A DNA stretch of 6,537 nucleotides from Deltaproteobacteria bacterium (GTDB lineage: Bacteria > Desulfobacterota > GWC2-55-46 > DRQE01). The stretch lies in NCBI GenBank assembly GCA_030631875.1, contig DAOVKH010000101.1, forward strand, positions 1 to 6,537. The letters are read 5' to 3'. The first letter of the stretch is position 1. Each line of letters opens with the position of its first letter. Below, piece by piece: positions 1-5,547 of the stretch. Position numbers and translations under genes: made by a program. The notes beneath the pieces are model-generated. The model was not told where the DNA came from and did not search any database. It saw only the letters and a list, made by a program, of their open reading frames with translations.

Positions 1-90
1 CGATTCATCAATGACCTTTACTACCTCGCCCTCAAAGCTCAATACCCCTTCGAGCGAACCCTTTAATTCTTCTATACTCTTAAAACCCAT
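1..90 (-). CDS. Hypothetical protein, N-terminal 30 codons only (partial, runs off left edge)
   Basis: An open frame starts at ATG (90..88) and stays open through all 30 codons to the window edge. The peptide begins MGFKSIEELKGSLEGV and continues with an acidic, mixed hydrophobic stretch containing EGEVVKVIDES. There is no signal peptide or membrane segment in what is visible. The start is supported by a strong ribosome binding site, GAGAGGGG, 8 nt upstream. It lies 55 nt downstream of the glycosyltransferase gene on the same strand, so it is probably the next gene of the gyrA string, possibly with help from a weak internal promoter. I do not recognise the family. TIGR04283 transferases often sit beside a DUF2064-type transferase, but this N-terminus lacks the expected ARxPxPGxVKTRL start, so I do not assign that. 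That a gene exists here is fairly secure; its function is unknown. Confidence 0.62.
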   Translation of the reverse strand, partial: MGFKSIEELKGSLEGVLSFEGEVVKVIDES

Positions 91-97
91 TGTAATA

Positions 98-106
98 ACC
101 CCTCTC
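98..106 (-). promoter_or_regulatory. Ribosome binding site of the partial left-edge gene
   Basis: On the minus strand the sequence AGAGAGGGG is followed by 8 nt (TTATTACA) and then ATG. It is purine-rich, at good spacing, and decides the start of the otherwise unrecognised reading frame at the left edge. Confidence 0.6.
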
Positions 107-116
107 TATATGGAAA

Positions 117-122
117 ATTATA
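117..122 (-). promoter_or_regulatory. Possible -10 element ahead of the left-edge gene
   Basis: A perfect TATAAT hexamer lies on the minus strand in the 55-nt gap between the glycosyltransferase and the left-edge gene, about 27 nt before that start codon. At 17-nt spacing the -35 position holds TCGTCG, only 3 of 6 matches to TTGACA, and there is no extended -10 TG. It could be a weak internal promoter or simply AT-rich spacer; confidence is low. Confidence 0.25.
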
Positions 123-145
123 AATCTTTTTCGTCTTGCCGACGA

Positions 146-850
146 CTAAAGCCTCTTGCCATAATATAATGTGTATATGCTCTTAGGCGAGACCCCTATG
201 TAATACAAAAAGAGTATAGCCCAATTCCTAAAGCTCGTATTAATTATGCCGAGCCTGTCCCACCGCCTCGGAGATACTCTAACCCTGTCATTTAAGATAA
301 AAAATCTACCCCGTGGTTTGAGCCTCTTGATAAGGTCTACGTCTTCCATGATGGGCAATCCTCTATAGCCGCCCAGCTCAAAGAAGACCTTTGAGCTTAC
401 GAATATTGCCTGGTCTCCGTATATGAGTCCGAGCTTTCTTACACGAAAGGCAACTAAACGCTCAAGGTATCGATACTCGCGCTTCTTTGAGTTGACCGTA
501 AAGGTAAATGCTCCGCCAACGGCACCTTCGGTCTCCATCACGGAACGAACCTTCTTGGACCATCCCCGCTTGAGGCGCGCATCTACGTGGAGGAAGAGCA
601 AGACCTCACCGGTTGCGTGCTCTGAGCCTGCGTCCATCTGAAGCCCTCTGCCCGGCAGGGAGGTTACGACCTTTGCCCCAAGGGCCTCTACCTCTTCAAA
701 TAACTCCACTTCTCCGTCAACTCGGCTTCGCCCTACCACATCGGCCTTTACTACTATGACCTCTACGCCATCTTCCCTTGCCGACTCTACGGCTCCCTTA
801 AGGAACTTACCGTCCCAAAGTGTCGGGATTATGACAGATATCTTCAACAC
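146..850 (-). CDS. Glycosyltransferase family 2, rSAM/selenodomain-associated transferase 2 (TIGR04283-like)
   Basis: A 234-residue protein with the GT-A fold layout of small family 2 glycosyltransferases, which move a sugar from a nucleotide-sugar donor to an acceptor. Visible landmarks are the N-terminal beta strand ISVIIPTL (4-11), GRGLQMDAGS (67-76), FLHVDARL (86-93, the metal/nucleotide-binding DxD position), GGAF (112-115), YGDQAIF (144-150), PIMEDVDL (166-173, catalytic-acid region), RRWDRLG (195-201) and NWAILFLYYIGVSP (209-222, a hydrophobic helix that may touch the membrane). This motif order is typical of TIGR04283, named for its frequent neighbourhood with a radical SAM/selenodomain protein; donor and acceptor are not established. 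TLWDG replaces the common TLNEE, and HVDAR replaces HADTR, so it is a divergent member. It starts with GTG behind an AGGAGAG ribosome binding site and lies 24 nt after gpsA. The family call is solid; the substrate is unknown. Confidence 0.85.
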   Translation of the reverse strand: MLKISVIIPTLWDGKFLKGAVESAREDGVEVIVVKADVVGRSRVDGEVELFEEVEALGAKVVTSLPGRGLQMDAGSEHATGEVLLFLHVDARLKRGWSKKVRSVMETEGAVGGAFTFTVNSKKREYRYLERLVAFRVRKLGLIYGDQAIFVSSKVFFELGGYRGLPIMEDVDLIKRLKPRGRFFILNDRVRVSPRRWDRLGIINTSFRNWAILFLYYIGVSPKSIYTLYYGKRL

Positions 851-874
851 GCCGACTCTCCTGCAAGGCTGATA

Positions 875-1897
875 CTAAAGGCCGTTTGCCTCGTCCTTAA
901 GCTCTCTACCCATAAGCTCCTTAACGGCCGTCGCGGGCGTTTTACCTTCATAGAGTATGGCGCAGACCTCTTCTACTATCGGCATCTCAATATTATTTTC
1001 GCGTGCTATATCCAATAGCGGCCTTGATGTCTTAACGCCCTCGGCGACCATCTTCATGCTTGCTATTATATCGTTGAGTTTTTCGCCCTTACCTATGCGC
1101 GTGCCTACTGTGTAGTTTCTCGAAAGCGCGTCGGTGCAGGTGAGGACTAAATCCCCCATACCGGAGAGGCCGTAGAATGTAGATTCCTTTGCGCCGAGTG
1201 CCACGCCGAGGCGTGCTATCTCATGAAGCCCGCGCGTAATTAGTGCGGCTCGCGCATTAGCACCAAGGGCTAATCCATCTGAGATACCCGAGGCCAAAGC
1301 TATCACGTTCTTTAGTATACCGCCAAGCTCTACACCGATAGGATCGGTATTCGTATAGACTCGAAAGGTAGGAGTTGAAAAGTACTCCTGCACCGTAGCG
1401 GCATTCTCGCTCTTATGTGCCGCAACGCAGACGGCCGCCGGAAGATCTCGGCTAACCTCCTTTGCGAATGTAGGCCCCGATAGAGCGACTACATTGTCAT
1501 GTAAGTACGGTGGCAATACGTCTCTTAATATGGCGCATGACGTTAGGCGCGTTCCTTCTTCTATCCCCTTTGAGACGTTGACTATCAGAGCGTCCTTCTC
1601 TATGAACTCCGCCGCCTCTTTAAATACTCCGCGTATGCCGTGCGACGGCACACTGCATAGCACAAGCTCGGCACCCTTTAGAGCCTCGGCCAAAGACCTC
1701 TCGGCACTTAGCGTATCCGGCAATCTAACACCCGGCAGAAAAAATGTATTCTCACGCTCCGAATCTATGGCATCGGCAAGCTCGGCCTCGCGCACCCAGA
1801 GGCTTACGCTATAGCCCTTATTACCAAGGAGGGCGGCGAGGGTCGTACCCCAACTGCCCGCCCCTATTACAGCTATTTTTTTATCGGCTGTAGACAT
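875..1897 (-). CDS. gpsA: Glycerol-3-phosphate dehydrogenase [NAD(P)+]
   Basis: This cytoplasmic enzyme reduces dihydroxyacetone phosphate to sn-glycerol 3-phosphate, the backbone for phospholipid synthesis. At 340 residues it is the usual length. The N-terminal Rossmann domain has the dinucleotide-binding GAGSWG (12-17). It is followed by NVSKGIE (107-113), LSGPTFAKEV (139-148), and the C-terminal helical domain with GGILKNVIALASG (192-204; K196 is the expected catalytic lysine), GLSGMGDLVLTC (243-254) and SRN (259-261, substrate phosphate contact). All key residues are present. I place the start at ATG 1897, giving MSTADKKIAVIGAGSWG as in the family. The frame is open to another ATG at 1945, but that adds 16 charged residues absent from the family and overlaps the upstream gene. 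It begins 7 nt after the lipoprotein stop, so coupled translation is likely. Confidence 0.96.
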   Translation of the reverse strand: MSTADKKIAVIGAGSWGTTLAALLGNKGYSVSLWVREAELADAIDSERENTFFLPGVRLPDTLSAERSLAEALKGAELVLCSVPSHGIRGVFKEAAEFIEKDALIVNVSKGIEEGTRLTSCAILRDVLPPYLHDNVVALSGPTFAKEVSRDLPAAVCVAAHKSENAATVQEYFSTPTFRVYTNTDPIGVELGGILKNVIALASGISDGLALGANARAALITRGLHEIARLGVALGAKESTFYGLSGMGDLVLTCTDALSRNYTVGTRIGKGEKLNDIIASMKMVAEGVKTSRPLLDIARENNIEMPIVEEVCAILYEGKTPATAVKELMGRELKDEANGL

Positions 1898-1904
1898 ATT
1901 CCCT

Positions 1905-2741
1905 CTACCTTCTTCGCTTCTTCTTAAGTCTCGGACCTTTTTCAATTCTCTCTTCAGTAGCCTCTATGCGTATCTTCAAGAGCTCCTGGTTCGGGTACTC
2001 ACCCATTAGCTCCTTAAATATCTTCAGAGCCTCCTTTAAACTTCCACGCTCCTGAAGAGCCGTCCCCTTTGAGAACTTTGCCTCTACATAGAGCGGATTG
2101 TCTGTGAAGTTTCCAATGACCACGTCATAGCCTTTGATGGCATCGTCGAGACGCCCTTCGAGGTAATAGGTGGTGGCTATCTGAAAGTAGGTCTTAGGGA
2201 TGAAGTCCTTTGAAGGCTCAAGCTTAAGCAGTTCTTCAAATTCTATCCGTGCCTGATCAAAGTCATTACGCTTAACGTACTTCATGGCTATTTCATAGTG
2301 GTAGCCGCTACGTTTGGCACGAGGGCCGTTCTCTATAAGCCAGGCATACTCGGCTATGGCAAGACGATCTTCATCCATCGAAGAGTGTATAACGGCAAGG
2401 TCTTCGCGCGCTAAGAATACCTGCTCACTCGCAGGGTATAGGTCAAGGAGTGTGGCATAAGAATCCATAGCGCTTTGCTTATCGCCTAACATATTCTTGT
2501 ATACGTAGGCCTTCTTGTATATACTCTCCGGCGCAAGCGAACTCTCCGGATGTAGAGCGACAAATTCCGCATATAGCTCTACGGCCTTCTTATATTCGCC
2601 GCGGCTCAAGGCACTCTCGGCGCGCTCAAAGTCGGCTCGGCCTTCCGAGCCCGAGCCGCACCCGACCGCGACGGCCATAACGACCGCCAAAAAAATAAAG
2701 CTTCCTGCCGTCCCACTCAATATACCCGTAAAGCGCTTCAC
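1905..2741 (-). CDS. Tetratricopeptide-repeat outer-membrane-type lipoprotein (BamD/YbgF-like architecture)
   Basis: A 278-residue exported protein. The N-terminus MKRF is followed by a hydrophobic helix (about 7-26) and a lipobox-like AVGC with the acylated cysteine at C28; A at -3 is less usual than L. The +2 residue is Gly rather than Asp, so if the organism is diderm it should reach the outer membrane, facing the periplasm. The rest is helical TPR units of about 34-37 residues: near 37-66 (SRGEYKKAVELYAEFVALHP), 74-103, 111-138, 148-176, 184-212 and 221-250. Such proteins are protein-protein scaffolds in envelope assembly or division; the exact partner cannot be read here. The C-terminus ends PRLKKKRRR, an odd polybasic tail. 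The start is GTG, 6 nt after the gyrA stop, with GAGG only 2 nt before it and GAGAG further back, suggesting translational coupling to gyrA. I assign no gene symbol. Confidence 0.85.
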   Translation of the reverse strand: MKRFTGILSGTAGSFIFLAVVMAVAVGCGSGSEGRADFERAESALSRGEYKKAVELYAEFVALHPESSLAPESIYKKAYVYKNMLGDKQSAMDSYATLLDLYPASEQVFLAREDLAVIHSSMDEDRLAIAEYAWLIENGPRAKRSGYHYEIAMKYVKRNDFDQARIEFEELLKLEPSKDFIPKTYFQIATTYYLEGRLDDAIKGYDVVIGNFTDNPLYVEAKFSKGTALQERGSLKEALKIFKELMGEYPNQELLKIRIEATEERIEKGPRLKKKRRR

Positions 2742-2747
2742 GGCCTC

Positions 2748-5222
2748 TTAACTCTCGCTACCAATATCGTCAGGCGAGTCTTCTTCCGATTCGGCCTTCT
2801 CGGCTATTGGGGCGATACCGGCGATTATCTCGTCCTCTTTAACGCCCATAACCTTAACCCCCTGAGTGCTCCTGCCTATGACCGATACGTCGCCCATGGA
2901 TATCCTTATAATCTTACCATGCGTGGTCGTTATCATTATCTCGTCATTATCGGTGACGATAGCCATGCCGGCCACCGGACCGTTCTTATCTGTTACCTTG
3001 ATATTTATAAGCCCACTTCCGCCGCGCGACTGCATGCGATAATCCGAGAGCTTCGTCCGCTTACCGTAACCCTTCTCGGTTACTGTAAGTATTGTCGTCT
3101 CGCCCTTTATGGCCTCCATAGATACGACTGCGTCACCCTTGGCGAGCTTTATGCCTCTGACACCTCGCGTCTGACGTCCCATCTCACGCACGTCGGTCTC
3201 ATTAAAGTGTATCGCCTTACCGTCTCTTGTACCGAGGAATATCGCACCATTACCGTCCGTTAAACGGGCACTTATGAGGCTGTCGCCCGCATCGAGGTTT
3301 ACGCCTATCAACCCTCCGGCACGGATATTGGCAAAGCACATGAGGTCCGTCTTCTTGACTATTCCGGCACTCGTGCCCATGATGATATAAGAACCACTCT
3401 CGAACTCCCTGACCGGCAGGAAGGCCGTTATCTTTTCATCCTGAGCAATATTTAAGATATTAACGATAGCCTTACCCTTAGCCGCCGTTCCGGCCTGAGG
3501 TATGTCGTAGACCTTCAGCGAATATATCTTCCCCCTGTCGGTAAAGAATAGGATATGGCTATGAGTTGAAGCGACAAAGAGGCTCGAAACGAAGTCCTCC
3601 TCACGCGTAGTCATTCCCTTTCGGCCCTTACCGCCACGCTTCTGAATGCGGAAGAGGCTCGTCGGGTTTCTCTTTATGTAACCCTTATGAGATATCGTAA
3701 CGACCATATCTTCTTCAACCACTATATCCTCCATAGTGATATCTTCGGCCTTGCCGACAATCTCGGTTCTTCGCTCGTCGCCGTACTTGTCCTTAAGCTC
3801 TTTAAGCTCGTCGACTATAAGAGCCATCAAGAGTTGGGTGCTGGCGAGAATCTCTTCCAAACCTTTTATAACCTTCTTTATCTCTTCATATTCATTATCG
3901 AGCTTATCACGCTCAAGGGCCGTAAGCCTCTGGAGCTTCATATCGAGTATGGCCTGAGCCTGAATAACCGAGAACTTAAAGGCCTTTATCAACGCCTCTT
4001 TTGCCTCGGCAGGCCCCTTTGAGGCACGTATGAGCTTTATGACCTTATCGAGGCTGTCTATGGCAATCTTAAGGCCTTCCAGTATATGGGCGCGCGCGCG
4101 AGCCTTACGAAGATCAAATACGAGACGCCTCGTTACGACCTCGCGCCTAAAGCGAACGAACTCATTTAAGAGCTTCGAGAGGTTCATGACCTTTGGCTGA
4201 CCGTCTATTATGGCCAGGTTTATTATGCCGAAGGAACTCTTCATCTGCGTGTGGAGGTAGAGGTTGTTGAGTACGACCTCGGCCACTTCGTCACGCTTAA
4301 GCTCTACTACTATGCGCATGCCGTCCCTGTCGGACTCATCCCTGATATCCGATATACCGTCTACCTTCTTATCCCTTACGAGCGAGGCAATCTTCTCTAT
4401 GAGCCTTGCCTTATTTACCATATACGGTATCTCGGTTACGACGATACTCTGGCGATTGGTTCTGGGGTGCTTTTCAATTGTCGCGCGTGCGCGCATCTGC
4501 ACTACACCGCGTCCTGTCTTGTAGGCGTTAACTATGCCCTCGGAGCCGTATATAAAACCTGCCGTGGGGAAGTCCGGCCCCGGTATGAACTTCATCAGCT
4601 CGGCTATCGTAGCGTCGGGCTTATTGATTATAAATATGAGCGCGTCTATGACCTCAGCTAAATTGTGCGGAGGCATATTGGTTGCCATACCTACGGCAAT
4701 ACCCGAAGCTCCGTTTACGAGGAGGTTCGGGAAGGCCGCAGGAAGTACCTTCGGCTCTTTTAGGGATTCATCGTAGTTGGGGGAAAAGTCAACGGTCTCT
4801 TTTTCGAGGTCGTCTATGAGTGCGCCCGTCAGGCGTTTGGTGCGTACCTCGGTATAACGCATAGCCGCGGCCGAATCACCGTCAATACTACCGAAGTTAC
4901 CCTGACCGTCTATGAGCGGGTAACGCAGAGAAAAGTCCTGAACCATTCTCGTTATGGCATCGTATACGGCAGAGTCTCCATGCGGATGATACTTACCTAT
5001 AACGTCTCCGACCACACGGGCGGATTTCTTATAGGCCTTATTCCACTCTATGCCCATCTCGTGCATGGCGAATATGATGCGCCTGTGTACGGGCTTTAAT
5101 CCGTCACGAACATCCGGCAAAGCACGCCCTATTATGACACTCATGGCATAGTCCATATAGGACTTCTGCATCTCGTCTTCTATGGCAACCGGTATAGCTA
5201 CCGAAGTATAATCCTGAACCAT
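2748..5222 (-). CDS. gyrA: DNA gyrase subunit A
   Basis: This is the breakage-reunion subunit of the A2B2 type II topoisomerase that introduces negative supercoils. At 824 residues it is complete. The N-terminal domain (about 30-500) has the family opening SYMDYAMSVIIGRALPDVRD, the quinolone-pocket segment KYHPHGDSAVYD (77-88; S84 and D88 match the susceptible E. coli S83/D87) and AAAMRYTEVR (118-127) with catalytic tyrosine Y123. The C-terminal pinwheel (about 505-805) carries the GyrA box QKRGGKG (527-533), which separates gyrase from topoisomerase IV ParC. The protein ends in an acidic tail (807-824, rich in E, D and S), like the supercoiling-tuning tail of some GyrA proteins. ATG 5222 gives the canonical N-terminus; a GGAGG site lies 12 nt upstream, somewhat far. 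It is first in a minus-strand gene string with its own strong promoter. gyrB is not in the window. Confidence 0.98.
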   Translation of the reverse strand: MVQDYTSVAIPVAIEDEMQKSYMDYAMSVIIGRALPDVRDGLKPVHRRIIFAMHEMGIEWNKAYKKSARVVGDVIGKYHPHGDSAVYDAITRMVQDFSLRYPLIDGQGNFGSIDGDSAAAMRYTEVRTKRLTGALIDDLEKETVDFSPNYDESLKEPKVLPAAFPNLLVNGASGIAVGMATNMPPHNLAEVIDALIFIINKPDATIAELMKFIPGPDFPTAGFIYGSEGIVNAYKTGRGVVQMRARATIEKHPRTNRQSIVVTEIPYMVNKARLIEKIASLVRDKKVDGISDIRDESDRDGMRIVVELKRDEVAEVVLNNLYLHTQMKSSFGIINLAIIDGQPKVMNLSKLLNEFVRFRREVVTRRLVFDLRKARARAHILEGLKIAIDSLDKVIKLIRASKGPAEAKEALIKAFKFSVIQAQAILDMKLQRLTALERDKLDNEYEEIKKVIKGLEEILASTQLLMALIVDELKELKDKYGDERRTEIVGKAEDITMEDIVVEEDMVVTISHKGYIKRNPTSLFRIQKRGGKGRKGMTTREEDFVSSLFVASTHSHILFFTDRGKIYSLKVYDIPQAGTAAKGKAIVNILNIAQDEKITAFLPVREFESGSYIIMGTSAGIVKKTDLMCFANIRAGGLIGVNLDAGDSLISARLTDGNGAIFLGTRDGKAIHFNETDVREMGRQTRGVRGIKLAKGDAVVSMEAIKGETTILTVTEKGYGKRTKLSDYRMQSRGGSGLINIKVTDKNGPVAGMAIVTDNDEIMITTTHGKIIRISMGDVSVIGRSTQGVKVMGVKEDEIIAGIAPIAEKAESEEDSPDDIGSES

Positions 5223-5231
5223 ACTATAAAC

Positions 5232-5242
5232 AAACCTCCCTT
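5232..5242 (-). promoter_or_regulatory. Ribosome binding site of gyrA
   Basis: The minus strand reads AAGGGAGGTTT, an almost complete anti-16S match. Its GGAGG core ends 12 nt before the ATG at 5222, longer than the common 5-9 nt. No other in-frame start lies between the site and that ATG, so the start is kept. Confidence 0.65.
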
Positions 5243-5285
5243 GGCCTTAAATATATGTCACTATTCAAATACAACTAATTTTATC

Positions 5286-5301
5286 AATACTTTATAGTAT
5301 T
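5286..5301. repeat. 16-nt inverted repeat overlapping the gyrA -10 element
   Basis: AATACT-TTAT-AGTATT is a perfect 6-nt inverted repeat around a 4-nt centre. It covers the whole -10 hexamer of the gyrA promoter and the predicted transcription start. The position suits a repressor operator or a region of easy melting, but it is AT-only except for one C and one G, so chance is possible. Confidence 0.5.
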
Positions 5302-5322
5302 AAGGATTGAGAGCCCTGTCAA
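5294..5322 (-). promoter_or_regulatory. Sigma70-type promoter of the gyrA operon
   Basis: On the minus strand a perfect -35 TTGACA (5322..5317) is followed by exactly 17 nt and then TACTAT (5299..5294), 4 of 6 matches to TATAAT including the key TA...T. Transcription would start near 5287, giving a leader of about 65 nt before the gyrA ATG. This is the best promoter match in the window, and it is correctly placed and oriented for gyrA and the genes behind it. Confidence 0.72.
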
Positions 5323-5345
5323 GGTTATTAGTGCCTAGCGAGGGT

Positions 5346-5366
5346 AAAGAAAAGAAAAGAGAGGGA
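5346..5366 (+). repeat. Purine-only tract with AAAGA-type repeats
   Basis: A 21-nt run of A and G only, built from AAAGA/AAAAG units and ending GAGAGGGA. It lies between the gyrA -35 and the possible -10 element at 5380. It may be structural (stiff or bent DNA) or without function. It resembles a ribosome binding site, but no reading frame of note follows it. Confidence 0.4.
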
Positions 5367-5379
5367 CAACCTTACGGAT

Positions 5380-5385
5380 TATAAT
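5380..5385 (+). promoter_or_regulatory. Possible -10 element for glyS
   Basis: A perfect TATAAT is present, but at 17-nt spacing the -35 position is AAGAGA (purine tract) and there is no TGn extension. The surrounding ATTATAAT is its own reverse complement, so it offers a -10 in both directions and does not indicate orientation. If used for glyS, the leader would be about 155 nt. Weak call. Confidence 0.25.
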
Positions 5386-5502
5386 AGTCTTATTTTACAG
5401 GTACTTACGATATCGCAGAAGTAGCCCCTATAAGCTCACGGCGATAGACTGCTAAATTTCCTTTAAAATACCCTGCATTTTTGGTAAGTTAATCTGATTC
5501 CC

Positions 5503-5518
5503 TCTTGAATTATCAAGA
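5503..5518 (+). repeat. 16-nt inverted repeat in the glyS leader
   Basis: TCTTGA-ATTA-TCAAGA is a perfect 6-nt inverted repeat with a 4-nt loop, ending 18 nt before the GGAG of glyS. In mRNA it would form a small, modest hairpin close to the ribosome binding site; as DNA it could be a dimeric operator. No U-run follows, so it is not a terminator. Confidence 0.45.
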
Positions 5519-5536
5519 TATTAAAGAAAGAAGCTC

Positions 5537-5540
5537 GGAG
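5537..5540 (+). promoter_or_regulatory. Ribosome binding site of glyS
   Basis: GGAG followed by 7 nt (aaagtat) and the ATG at 5548. Spacing is ideal and it fixes the glyS start, which also gives the family-typical N-terminus MAKDLLIELGSEELPA. Confidence 0.75.
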
Positions 5541-5547
5541 AAAGTAT

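Larger units (their letters stand above)
5223..5547. other. Divergent intergenic region between gyrA and glyS
   Basis: These 325 nt separate two divergent genes and hold no convincing reading frame or RNA gene. From left to right they contain the gyrA ribosome binding site, the gyrA promoter with its palindrome, a 21-nt purine-only tract (5346-5366), the self-complementary ATTATAAT (5378-5385), the 8-nt palindrome CGATATCG (5408-5415), a second 6-4-6 palindrome (5503-5518) and the glyS ribosome binding site. A clear promoter for glyS was not found: TATAAT at 5380 and TATAAG at 5429 both lack a good -35. No tail of glyQ is present, and no T-box-like AGGGTGG sequence was seen. Confidence 0.7.

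Noticed and set aside
126..145. Terminator after the glycosyltransferase gene
   Set aside because: A small 5-bp stem (TCGTC-GGCAA-GACGA) exists on the minus strand just after the stop codon, but it is followed by an A-rich run, not a U-run, and the stem is weak.
1898..1945. Longer gpsA start at ATG 1945, adding 16 residues
   Set aside because: The extra residues are charged and not part of the GpsA fold, they would overlap the lipoprotein gene by 41 nt, and ATG 1897 gives the standard N-terminus right before the Rossmann motif.
4251..4661. Plus-strand open frame of 136 codons inside gyrA, and similar plus-strand frames at 423-641, 1494-1814, 2515-2751, 2919-3263, 3687-4022, 3736-3957, 4264-4524 and 4534-4776
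   Set aside because: All lie antisense to well-supported genes, show low-complexity shadow composition and have no family motifs; they follow from the codon bias of the real strand.
4959..4973. Quinolone-resistance change in GyrA
   Set aside because: The two main positions are the susceptible residues: S84 (TCT) and D88 (GAT), equivalent to E. coli S83 and D87.
2748..5222. gyrA could be parC (topoisomerase IV)
   Set aside because: The GyrA box QKRGGKG is intact at residues 527-533, and the C-terminal domain is full length with an acidic tail.
5323..5547. T-box or other riboswitch, or a tRNA, ahead of glyS
   Set aside because: No T-box AGGGTGG motif, no strong terminator hairpin with U-run, and no cloverleaf with a TTC-arm consensus could be seen.
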